From positions 1 to 35,161 of the IMG/VR virus record IMGVR_UViG_3300027541_000418: a stretch of 35,161 nt of DNA; one strand, given 5' to 3'. Below, one piece after another: positions 24,216 through 31,469 of this stretch. Within the stretch, counting starts at the first letter, position 1. The number at the start of each line of letters is the position of its first letter. Made by a program: the position numbers and the translations under genes. The notes below the pieces were generated by a model. The model was not told the DNA's origin and searched no databases. It worked only from the letters and a program-made list of their open reading frames with translations. This stretch comes from a virus.

Positions 24216-25477
24216 TATTCATCCGCCTTTGGTCTTAGAGCTTTACTTAAACTCTGTCTTTCTTTGATCATTTTATTATTGATCTTATTAACCGTTTCAT
24301 TATTAATAAATCCAGTCTTCTGCGTCTTGCGATCATCCTTGCCTTCAAATGTAGCGCCAATTTCTGTATCGGAAGGACCTAGATTGCTCATAGTCATGCG
24401 TATATTATCCTCAAATTTAACCCATCGTGCTCCGTTAAATCTAAACAATCTATTTGGAAAATAATCAGTACGTAAATGAAATTGTCCTTCTGCAGGATTT
24501 AAAGGAAACGCAATACCACTTGAGAACGGTGTTCCGTTCGGAGGAATTCCGTCACCGGTGATATAACCGCCATAGTCTTCCCATTCCGGAGTCTTATAAA
24601 TTGTTGAAGCAGTTGCACCTACATAAATTGGATCTCCGTTCTCGTCAAACAACGGATCTCCAGTCTCATCAGTGGCTTGAGTTTCAAAAGAAACATTTAA
24701 TTGTGTGTTATCCGATGTAACTAGCTCAGTTTCGCCTGTAGTTAAATTTTTCTGCAAAGTATAAAACTTGCTTGTGTCATATCCGCTCTTTGGTGCATCT
24801 GCTTCAGCTTGGTCAAGAACTGCTTGTGTAATCTGCATTTCTTTTTCATAAGTTGACATAATGTCGCGTAATGTTTGGTTTGTACCTTCACCTGCAACGC
24901 CGTCAAGAATTTGTTTAAACTCTTGACTATCTACTAGAGGTTTGCATTTAGCACGATATAAATGTGGATACCAAGTTACTGAAAAACCTTCCGCAGCACG
25001 ACTAACTTCTTCAATAACATAAAAACGTTTTAACGCAAAGTTAAAATCGTTAAGTGCATATTCGTCTTTTAAATGAGGCAATTCTAACACATCGCCTGAT
25101 ATAATTTTTCTACCAAGTTTTTCTACGGTATCATTAATATGAAACGTTATAAAAATTGTATCATTTTGCAAGAACAAACCAAATTGACTTAGATTAAAAT
25201 CAATGTCTTGCAGGTTATATACGCCTCTTAAAATATAAACATCAGGATCATATTTTCGGTCACGATTTTCTAAAAATAAAAGATCTTGAATATTTGACAC
25301 AGAATCGGTTCCGTAAGTAGGAGTACTAGGATTATCTCCTTGTACAGAACTACCGGGCCCTAAATACTTGTGAACAAGCACATCTGTACCGCCAACTTGG
25401 AACATTTCCCAGACGGTTTTATCAATGAATTTGTAGTCGTTGCCCTTTTCGGGACGATATAGCGAAAGTCTTGGCAT
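24215..25477 (-). CDS. 14: Neck protein gp14-like (420 aa)
   Basis: The segment L-S-Q-F-G-L-F-L-Q-N-D-T-I-F-I-T-F (about residues 94-110) followed by I-I-S-G-D-V-L-E-L-P-H and F-Y-V-I-E-E-V matches the order in T4 gp14 (F-G-M-Q-V-Q-D-E-V-T-L ... G-D-L-I-Y-F-P ... F-E-I-N-W-V). gp14 joins gp13 in the neck and seals the filled head. It is longer than T4 gp14 (256); the C-terminal third holds a module L-F-R-F-N-G-A-R-W-V shared with gp15 and sheath. Two starts exist: ATG 25483, touching the late box, and ATG 25477, 7 bases from it; I prefer 25477 because the T4-type start site would fall there. First gene of the minus operon with gp15, divergent from gp13. Confidence 0.8.
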   Translation of the reverse strand: MPRLSLYRPEKGNDYKFIDKTVWEMFQVGGTDVLVHKYLGPGSSVQGDNPSTPTYGTDSVSNIQDLLFLENRDRKYDPDVYILRGVYNLQDIDFNLSQFGLFLQNDTIFITFHINDTVEKLGRKIISGDVLELPHLKDEYALNDFNFALKRFYVIEEVSRAAEGFSVTWYPHLYRAKCKPLVDSQEFKQILDGVAGEGTNQTLRDIMSTYEKEMQITQAVLDQAEADAPKSGYDTSKFYTLQKNLTTGETELVTSDNTQLNVSFETQATDETGDPLFDENGDPIYVGATASTIYKTPEWEDYGGYITGDGIPPNGTPFSSGIAFPLNPAEGQFHLRTDYFPNRLFRFNGARWVKFEDNIRMTMSNLGPSDTEIGATFEGKDDRKTQKTGFINNETVNKINNKMIKERQSLSKALRPKADE

Positions 25478-25484
25478 AGTCATA

Positions 25485-25492
25485 TATTTACC
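25485..25492 (-). promoter_or_regulatory. Late promoter box for gp14-gp15 operon
   Basis: On the minus strand GGTAAATA (25492-25485) lies 7 bases upstream of the ATG at 25477. It is placed back to back with the gp13 late promoter at 25498-25505; the two share a 27-base intergenic region. Confidence 0.6.
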
Positions 25493-25497
25493 GCTAC

Positions 25498-25505
25498 GAT
25501 AAATA
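25498..25505 (+). promoter_or_regulatory. Late promoter box for gp13
   Basis: GATAAATA (25498-25505) ends 5 bases before the gp13 ATG at 25511. There is no Shine-Dalgarno sequence in between, so transcription would begin at or next to the start codon. Confidence 0.7.
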
Positions 25506-25510
25506 CAAGC

Positions 25511-26269
25511 ATGAGCTCAACTGATCAAGTAAAACAAGAGGTTTATAACTACTGCAAAGCTATGCTAGGCGACGGCATGGTTGATGTAGAGTTAGACCCA
25601 ATCCACTACGAAACAGCCCTTAATCGTGCCCTAGCGGTTTTCCGTCAGCGTTCAGATAATGCTGTAGAAGAAAGCTATGCCTTTTTAGTGCTAAAAACCG
25701 ATGTTAACGAATATATTTTGCCTAAGGAAGTACAACAGGTTAGGCAAATTTTTAGAAGAAGCGTTGGTTCAAGAACTGGAGGCGGTACCGGAGGTACGGT
25801 ATTTGAACCTTTTAATTTAGCCTATACTAATACATATTTGTTAAGCTCGACAAATATGGGCGGTTTGTTAACCTATGAACTCTTTTCGCAATATCAAGAG
25901 CTTGTAGGAAAAATGTTTGGAGCATTTATTAATTTTACTTGGCATCCGCAGAGTAAAAAGTTAATAATTCATCAAAGACCAAGAACTGATGAGTCAGTTA
26001 TGTTACAAATCTATAACACAAAACCAGATAGCTCTATCATAACCGATACCTATTCTGGGCAATGGATTAAAGATTATGCTTTAGCTAACTGCAAAATGAT
26101 GCTAGGACAAGCTCGTGAAAAATTTGCTCAAATTGCCGGTCCTGGCGGCGGAAGCTCATTAAACGGAGCAGCACTCAAAACAGAAGGGCAAGCCGAAATT
26201 GATAAGTTAACTGAAGATCTAATGAAATTGGTGCCAGGCGGCTCCGGTTATACCTGGATAACTGGTTGA
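25511..26269 (+). CDS. 13: Neck protein gp13-like (252 aa)
   Basis: An N-terminal helical segment Y-E-T-A-L-N-R-A-L-A-V-F-R-Q-R-S (about 33-48), E-Y-I-L-P-K-E-V-Q-Q-V-R-Q-I-F-R-R (about 68-84), F-T-W-H-P-Q-S-K-K-L-I-I-H (about 142-154) and W-I-K-D-Y-A-L-A-N-C-K-M-M-L-G-Q-A-R-E-K-F match gp13 neck proteins of T4-like phages in order and size (T4: 309). gp13 binds the portal side of the head and, with gp14, completes the neck before tail joining. The start follows a late promoter by 5 bases. Unlike T4, where genes 13, 14 and 15 are co-directional, gp13 here is divergent from gp14-15. Its stop TGA lies in the -35 region of the downstream promoter. Confidence 0.85.
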   Translation: MSSTDQVKQEVYNYCKAMLGDGMVDVELDPIHYETALNRALAVFRQRSDNAVEESYAFLVLKTDVNEYILPKEVQQVRQIFRRSVGSRTGGGTGGTVFEPFNLAYTNTYLLSSTNMGGLLTYELFSQYQELVGKMFGAFINFTWHPQSKKLIIHQRPRTDESVMLQIYNTKPDSSIITDTYSGQWIKDYALANCKMMLGQAREKFAQIAGPGGGSSLNGAALKTEGQAEIDKLTEDLMKLVPGGSGYTWITG

Positions 26270-26294
26270 CCTTCAAATAAATTTCACGTATAAT
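26266..26294 (+). promoter_or_regulatory. Strong sigma70-like (early) promoter for the dNMP kinase
   Basis: TTGACC (26266-26271), exactly 17 bases, then TATAAT (26289-26294). The -35 overlaps the gp13 stop. Transcription should begin near 26301, inside the loop of the hairpin at 26291-26316, leaving GGAGG (26306-26310) five bases from the ATG in an unstructured leader. Confidence 0.82.
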
Positions 26295-26316
26295 ATCCTT
26301 TAACTGGAGGATATTA
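26291..26316 (+). promoter_or_regulatory. RBS-sequestering hairpin (late read-through transcripts only)
   Basis: TAATATCCT (26291-26299) and AGGATATTA (26308-26316) form a perfect 9-bp inverted repeat with an 8-base loop. The 3' arm covers part of the GGAGG and the A of the ATG. Only RNA that starts upstream contains the 5' arm. Confidence 0.65.
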
Positions 26317-26969
26317 TGATTATAGGTGTATGCGGGTTTATTGGATCGGGCAAAGATACTATTGCCGATTATCTAGTTAATTTCCACGAATTTAGACGAG
26401 AGTCTTTTGCTAATACATTAAAAGACGCAGTAAGCTCTGTGTTTGGTTGGGATCGAACTATGTTAGAAGGTCGAACCAAAGAAGCAAGAGAGTGGCGCGA
26501 ACAAGTTGATCCTTGGTGGGCAGAAAGACTTGCAATGCCTACACTTACTCCAAGGTGGGTACTTCAATATTGGGGCACAGAGGTATGCCGCAAAGGCTTC
26601 CATGATGATATTTGGATAGCATCATTAGAAAATAAACTTCGTAATTCTAAGGATAATGTAGTAATTTCAGATTGTCGTTTCCCCAACGAAATTAGCAGTA
26701 TTAGAAATGCGGGTGGTAAAATTGTATGGGTACGCAGAGGAGAACTTCCCGAATGGTATGATATAGCGTTAGCCGCTAATCAAGGACATAACTGGGCGTT
26801 CCAAGAATTAAAAATGCGTAAAATTCATGCTAGTGAAACTGCATGGGTAGGAACAGAATTTGATCATTTTATAGATAATAACGGAACTATCGATGATCTA
26901 TTTAAGCAGACAGAATTAGTAGTCAGAGACCAAATCTCCTTGACGCCAAGTAATGCCCTCTTTGCTTAA
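26316..26969 (+). CDS. 1: Deoxynucleoside monophosphate kinase, gp1-like (217 aa)
   Basis: Walker A G-F-I-G-S-G-K-D-T at residues 7-15 begins a P-loop kinase. T-P-R-W-V-L-Q-Y-W-G-T-E-V-C-R (about 77-91) and V-V-I-S-D-C-R-F-P-N-E (about 114-124) are the substrate and lid signatures of the T4 gene 1 dNMP kinase family (T4: 241 residues). It phosphorylates dNMPs to dNDPs with ATP in the cytoplasm, feeding the phage dNTP pool. It is a nucleotide-metabolism gene lodged among neck and tail genes and has its own sigma70-like promoter plus a hairpin that should silence it on late read-through RNA. GGAGG is 5 bases before the ATG. Its 3' end overlaps the convergent HNH-like gene by 54 bases. Confidence 0.87.
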   Translation: MIIGVCGFIGSGKDTIADYLVNFHEFRRESFANTLKDAVSSVFGWDRTMLEGRTKEAREWREQVDPWWAERLAMPTLTPRWVLQYWGTEVCRKGFHDDIWIASLENKLRNSKDNVVISDCRFPNEISSIRNAGGKIVWVRRGELPEWYDIALAANQGHNWAFQELKMRKIHASETAWVGTEFDHFIDNNGTIDDLFKQTELVVRDQISLTPSNALFA

Positions 26970-27254
26970 AACTTGAGAACAATTACAACATATTGTTTTT
27001 AGATTACTAGGACGGCAGTTATCTAAATTGCCGTCTACGTGAAATACTCTAAATACTTCAGAATGCGGACTTTTAAATCCGCATTTTTCGCATTGCGATT
27101 TCATTTTGTATCCAGCACGTTTCCAACGAGGTATATGTGCTTTAGACCCGTGAGCTAGACACGCTTCGCAGAGCGTTCTATAATAAGGTTTTTTACCTTT
27201 ATAATAATTTAATGCTCTAGGCCGTTCATTACAGGCCTTACAAAGTGGTCTCAT
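26916..27254 (-). CDS. HNH-like zinc-binding protein lacking the last His (112 aa)
   Basis: Two zinc sites are visible: C5-x2-C8 with C29-x2-C32, and C55-x2-C58 with C89-x2-C92. Between the second pair lie F-H72-V-D-G-N-L-D-N and N84-L-K, the H and N of a classic H-N-H nuclease, but the residue after C92 is S93 where active enzymes have His. It may be an inactive or altered homing-type nuclease, or a DNA/RNA-binding protein. A late-type box TGTAAATA ends 5 bases before its ATG, so it seems late-expressed. It converges on the dNMP kinase with a 54-base overlap. The nuclease family resemblance is fair; activity is doubtful. Confidence 0.65.
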   Translation of the reverse strand: MRPLCKACNERPRALNYYKGKKPYYRTLCEACLAHGSKAHIPRWKRAGYKMKSQCEKCGFKSPHSEVFRVFHVDGNLDNCRPSNLKTICCNCSQVLSKEGITWRQGDLVSDY

Positions 27255-27259
27255 AAAAA

Positions 27260-27267
27260 TATTTACA
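27260..27267 (-). promoter_or_regulatory. Late promoter box for the HNH-like gene
   Basis: On the minus strand TGTAAATA (27267-27260) ends 5 bases (TTTTT) before the ATG at 27254, with no Shine-Dalgarno between, the same geometry as at gp13, the tube-like gene and the capsid-targeted gene. Confidence 0.55.
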
Positions 27268-27319
27268 CCTTTTCTTCCCCTTTTTCTGATGTTATAAGAA
27301 GGTATTTTTACCTTTTACC

Positions 27320-27327
27320 GCTAAATA
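27320..27327 (+). promoter_or_regulatory. Late promoter box for sheath-tube genes
   Basis: GCTAAATA (27320-27327) lies 33 bases before the gp18 ATG. The leader contains CAGGAG (27348-27353), so unlike several neighbours this message has a conventional ribosome-binding site, fitting very high sheath synthesis. Confidence 0.6.
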
Positions 27328-27360
27328 CTTTGAGTAAAACTATTACCAGGAGAATAGGGA

Positions 27361-30300
27361 ATGGCACTAACATCACCAGGCGTACAAGTAACGGTAATTG
27401 ACGAGAGTTTTTACACACCTGCAGAACCAGGTACAACTCCGCTTATCGTTGTGGCCACAGGACAGAATAAAACAAATGCAGCAGGCACAGGCACCGCTGC
27501 TGGAACATTAAAAGCAAATGCTGGTAAGGCTTATAAGATGACAAGCCAGAAAGATTTGGTAGATACATTTGGTGTTCCGTTCTTTGAAAAGACAGCCAGT
27601 GGATCACCAATCCATGGCGGAGAGCGTAACGAATACGGTCTACTAGCAGCATATAGCTATCTAAGCGCATCGAACGCAGCTTTCATTGTAAGAGCAGACA
27701 TAGATCTTGATCAACTAGAAGCAACAGCAGACGCCCCGGGAGCAAATCCAACAGACGGCGCATGGTGGCTAGACACACAAAATACAACATGGGGTATTCA
27801 AGAATGGAACAGCGCAACCGTTCCAAACGGTGGACAAAAGTTTGCCGCAAAAACTCCAATTGTTTTATCCGATGACGATACATCAAAATTAGACGGTTCA
27901 GATGTTCCTTTAGCATCAGTTGGTTCTATTGGAGATTATGCCGTAGTTGCAGTATCAACAGGTCCAGCAGCAGTATACTTTAAGACTCCTGGAAACAGCG
28001 GTGCTGGTGTAACAGCCGGTAGCTGGGTTTTAGTAGGCAGCAATGACTGGGCAGCAAGTTGGCCAACCGTTAGCGGTGGCGCCGTGACAGCGTTAACAGC
28101 AGCAGATACATTCTTAATCAATGGAACATCAGTTGCAGTTCAATCAGGCGGCAGCGTAAGTGCAAGATTATCAGCAACAGCAAGTTATATTAACGGCTTA
28201 GGCATTACTGGTGTGAGTGCTAAAGTAGCAAACAGCAGATTATATCTATACTCAGATGGTTCTACAGATACAGCAGGCGATTCAACACTAAGTGGTGCTA
28301 TTGTAATTGCAACAGGTTCGGGAACCGTTCTAACTGATCTAGGAATTGCAACAGGTACATACCTACAACCAAAACTAGTTCACGCTCCACACACTTCTGT
28401 TCCAACATTTAAGAGAACAGATAATCCTTCAACAAAACAAGGATATCCAACAGGTTCTGTATGGATTAAAACTACAGAGCCAGGAAATGGTGCTCGTTGG
28501 AGAGTTAAGAAATATAGTTCAGCTACACAAGCATGGACAGCAATTTCTGCTCCAATCTATGGAACAACACATTCCGCAGATTATTATTTAGATCGCTCAA
28601 ATGGCGGTTTAGCAATTGACAAAGATTCTTTATTTGTTCAATTTAACAGCGACGAAGAATTTAGTTATTCAACACCAAACGGTACTCCGTCAACTGACAC
28701 TACATTAGAAACTTCTAAATTTAAAATTTGGAGACGTGCTGTTAAAGGTGCAACAACAATTACTTCTAAAGTAATTACTAATGGAACACTAAGTGGTGCT
28801 AAGACATTTACAATTAAACAATCTGTTGTAGGTGATGCAGCTCTAAGTACAGCAGCTACCGTTACATTTACAGCAGCAGGCGACAGCACTGATGCAGAAA
28901 CAATTGCAGCAGCAATTAACGCATTAACATTTTATGACTCAACTGGCTTAGTTGAAATTACAAACAATGTTGAAGCAAGTGTTTCAGCAGACAACCAGTT
29001 AGTAATCAAACACAAAGCTGGCGGCGAAATTAGATTTAAAGATACATCAAGCACAGCATTTGCAACATTATTCAGTGCATCTGCTTATGTGTTAGATTTA
29101 AGCTCAGCAGCACCTGGCGCAGCTGACGGTTATCTAGCAACTTACTGGCAACCACTAGCAACTGCTGGATTTACAGCAAGTGGCGATGCTCCATTAAATG
29201 AAGCAGAAGACGGCCAATTATGGTTTAACAACGTTTATAGCGATGTTGACATCATGGTTCACAATGGTTCTACATGGAAAGGTTACAAAAACGTATTTGC
29301 TTCAACAGATCCAGCAGGTCCGTATGTAGGTGCAAGTATGCCAACAACACAACAAGACGGTGTAACATCTCTTGTAACTAACGATTTGTGGATCAGCACA
29401 GCTGATATGGAAAACTTCCCAACAATTTATCGCTTTAATGATGACATTCAAGGCGGTATTACCGATAAGTGGGTTTTAGTTGACAAGACTGATCAAGTTT
29501 CAGAAGAAGGAATTGTATTTGCTGATGCACGTTGGGCAACTAGCGGCGGCGACACATCTGTAAGTCCAACTCTTGCAGCATCAACAATTGTTGATTTATT
29601 AAGCAGTGACTTCTTAGACTTTGACGCTCCAGATCCAGCACTATATCCAAAAGGCATGTTGCTATGGAACCTACGTCGTTCTGGCGGTAACGTAAAACAA
29701 TATAGAAATAGTTACATCGATGTCACAGCAGACAACGGACGCATGGGCAATGTAAGCATGGAACTATACGTAACAGATCGTTGGACAACAGCATCTGGTA
29801 ATAACGAAGACGGTTCTGGTACATTTGGTCGCAAGGCACAACGTAAAGTTGTTGTTCAAGCACTTAAGAGTGTAATTGATACAAGTTCAGAAATCCGCGA
29901 TGAAGAGCGCAGAAACTTTAACTTAATTGCTGCACCTGGATATTCAGAAGTGTACAGCAACCTAGTTAACCTAAACATTGATCGTGGCATGACAGCATTT
30001 GTTCTTGCAGATACTCCATTCCGCTTAAAGAGCAACGCAACAGAACTTATTAATTGGGGTACAAACGCAAACGCAGTAACCGACAACGGTGATGCAGGTG
30101 TTGTAACTTATGATGAATATTCTGCAATGTGGTATCCAAATGGATTTACAACAGACTTAAGTGGTGTTAATGCAGTTGTTCCTGCAACACACATGATGCT
30201 TAAGACAATTGCACTAAGCGATCAAGTTTCTTATCCATGGTTTGCACCAGCAGGTACAAGACGTGGCGGTATTACTAATGCAACATCAGTTGGTTACATT

Positions 30301-30762
30301 GATTCTGTATCAGGAGAATTCCAAACCGTATTCCTAAACGAAGGTATGAGAGATGTTCTTTATGACCTAAAGATTAATCCAATTCCATTCTTTGTTGGCG
30401 TAGGACACGTAGCATTTGGTCAAAAAACAAGAGCAAAGAATGCTTCTGCACTAGATAGAATTAACGTAGCACGTTTAGTTGTATACCTGAGAAGCCAATT
30501 AAACAAACTAGCTCGTCCATACATTTTTGAACCTAATGATAAAATCACTAGAGACGAAATTAAAGGCGCAGTAGAAAGTTTATTGCTTGAATTAGTAGGC
30601 TTAAGAGCACTATACGACTTTGCGGTGGTTTGTGATGAAAGTAATAACACACCATCAAGAATCGATCGTAACGAACTTTATGTTGATATCGCAATTGAAC
30701 CAGTGAAAGCAGTTGAGTTCATTTACATTCCATTGCGTGTTAAGAACACAGGAGAGATTTAA
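27361..30762 (+). CDS. 18: Contractile tail sheath protein gp18-like, enlarged (1133 aa)
   Basis: M-A-L-T-S-P-G-V-Q-V-T-V-I-D-E-S opens the protein as in T4-like sheaths, with P-L-I-V-V-A-T-G-Q-N-K. The C-terminal 400 residues hold sheath-core features (R-R-N-F-N-L-I-A-A-P-G-Y, W-F-A-P-A-G-T-R-R-G, N-P-I-P-F-F-V-G-V-G-H-V-A-F-G-Q-K, L-R-S-Q-L-N-K-L-A-R-P-Y-I-F-E-P-N-D). It polymerises round the gp19 tube and contracts to drive it through the envelope. T4 gp18 has 659 residues; here about 580 extra lie between residues about 130 and 715, containing repeated beta modules (starting near 131, 360, 617 and 669) with W-x-x-D or L-W-F/L-W-I strands. These probably form an outer surface domain. CAGGAG precedes the ATG. 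Confidence 0.93.
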   Translation: MALTSPGVQVTVIDESFYTPAEPGTTPLIVVATGQNKTNAAGTGTAAGTLKANAGKAYKMTSQKDLVDTFGVPFFEKTASGSPIHGGERNEYGLLAAYSYLSASNAAFIVRADIDLDQLEATADAPGANPTDGAWWLDTQNTTWGIQEWNSATVPNGGQKFAAKTPIVLSDDDTSKLDGSDVPLASVGSIGDYAVVAVSTGPAAVYFKTPGNSGAGVTAGSWVLVGSNDWAASWPTVSGGAVTALTAADTFLINGTSVAVQSGGSVSARLSATASYINGLGITGVSAKVANSRLYLYSDGSTDTAGDSTLSGAIVIATGSGTVLTDLGIATGTYLQPKLVHAPHTSVPTFKRTDNPSTKQGYPTGSVWIKTTEPGNGARWRVKKYSSATQAWTAISAPIYGTTHSADYYLDRSNGGLAIDKDSLFVQFNSDEEFSYSTPNGTPSTDTTLETSKFKIWRRAVKGATTITSKVITNGTLSGAKTFTIKQSVVGDAALSTAATVTFTAAGDSTDAETIAAAINALTFYDSTGLVEITNNVEASVSADNQLVIKHKAGGEIRFKDTSSTAFATLFSASAYVLDLSSAAPGAADGYLATYWQPLATAGFTASGDAPLNEAEDGQLWFNNVYSDVDIMVHNGSTWKGYKNVFASTDPAGPYVGASMPTTQQDGVTSLVTNDLWISTADMENFPTIYRFNDDIQGGITDKWVLVDKTDQVSEEGIVFADARWATSGGDTSVSPTLAASTIVDLLSSDFLDFDAPDPALYPKGMLLWNLRRSGGNVKQYRNSYIDVTADNGRMGNVSMELYVTDRWTTASGNNEDGSGTFGRKAQRKVVVQALKSVIDTSSEIRDEERRNFNLIAAPGYSEVYSNLVNLNIDRGMTAFVLADTPFRLKSNATELINWGTNANAVTDNGDAGVVTYDEYSAMWYPNGFTTDLSGVNAVVPATHMMLKTIALSDQVSYPWFAPAGTRRGGITNATSVGYIDSVSGEFQTVFLNEGMRDVLYDLKINPIPFFVGVGHVAFGQKTRAKNASALDRINVARLVVYLRSQLNKLARPYIFEPNDKITRDEIKGAVESLLLELVGLRALYDFAVVCDESNNTPSRIDRNELYVDIAIEPVKAVEFIYIPLRVKNTGEI

Positions 30763-30764
30763 AA

Positions 30765-31406
30765 ATGGCACTATCATCACTGAATAGATTTTCTATTCCA
30801 CCATCAGGTGCAAACAGCAACACAGCGTTGCTAATGCCAAAACTAAAGTATCGCTTTAGAGTAACATTACTTGGTTTCGGTGTTGAATCTAGCGTAGAAT
30901 TAACTAAGCAGGTTCAAGACGTTACAAGACCTAAAGTATCTTTTGAAGAAATGACACTAGATGTTTACAACTCAAAAGTATACCTAGCAGGTAAGTACTC
31001 ATTCGAAACCGTTACATTAACACTACGTGATGATGCATCTGGTTTTGTACAAAAACTTGTTGGTCAACAAATTCAGAAACAATTTGACTTTATGGAACAG
31101 GCATCTGCACGTTCTGGTATCGACTACAAGTTCCAAACTAACGTTGAAGTACTTGACGGCGGTAACGGTGCTAGCGAAGCAAACGTTCTTGAAAAATTTG
31201 AAATGTATGGTTGCTTTGTTCAAAATGCAGACTACGGCGAGTTAGCCTACGGTACTAACGAACATGCTACCGTGGCATTAACAATTCGTTTCGATAACGC
31301 AATTCAGTTTGCAGGAGCAAACGGCTCCGGAACAGATCGTGGTATTGGCGCAGTTGTTGGTCGTACAATTGGCGAAGCTGTTACTGGACGTTCAGGCGCA
31401 CAATAA
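30765..31406 (+). CDS. 19: Tail tube protein gp19-like (213 aa)
   Basis: K-Y-R-F-R-V-T-L-L-G-F-G (about 28-39), Q-V-Q-D-V-T-R-P-K-V-S-F-E-E-M-T-L-D-V-Y-N-S (about 49-70) and a late A-T-V-A-L-T-I-R-F-D-N-A are the hallmark strands of T4 gp19-type tube proteins. Rings of it form the inner tail tube through which DNA passes. T4 gp19 has 163 residues; the extra length is mostly a glycine-rich C-terminal tail (G-S-G-T-D-R-G-I-G-A-V-V-G). It begins two bases after the sheath stop, so the two are translated from one message, and a strong terminator follows, closing the sheath-tube unit. Confidence 0.93.
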   Translation: MALSSLNRFSIPPSGANSNTALLMPKLKYRFRVTLLGFGVESSVELTKQVQDVTRPKVSFEEMTLDVYNSKVYLAGKYSFETVTLTLRDDASGFVQKLVGQQIQKQFDFMEQASARSGIDYKFQTNVEVLDGGNGASEANVLEKFEMYGCFVQNADYGELAYGTNEHATVALTIRFDNAIQFAGANGSGTDRGIGAVVGRTIGEAVTGRSGAQ

Positions 31407-31408
31407 TA

Positions 31409-31452
31409 ACTCATTTGAGTCAAAAGAGCCCGGAAATATTCCGGGTTTTTTT
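31409..31452 (+). terminator. Rho-independent terminator after gp19
   Basis: CCCGGAA (31429-31435), loop ATA and TTCCGGG (31439-31445), then seven T (31446-31452). A smaller inverted repeat ACTCA/TGAGT (31409-31420) stands just before it. It separates sheath and tube from the next late promoter. Confidence 0.92.
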
Positions 31453-31456
31453 GTGG

Positions 31457-31464
31457 CATAAATA
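31457..31464 (+). promoter_or_regulatory. Late promoter box
   Basis: CATAAATA (31457-31464) follows the gp19 terminator by 4 bases and ends 5 bases before the ATG at 31470. No Shine-Dalgarno sequence can fit between them. Confidence 0.72.
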
Positions 31465-31469
31465 TTTGT

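Noticed and set aside
27299-27316. AAGGTA-TTTT-TACCTT hairpin between the HNH-like gene and gp18
   Set aside because: Only a 6-bp AT-rich stem with two following T; too weak to call a terminator.
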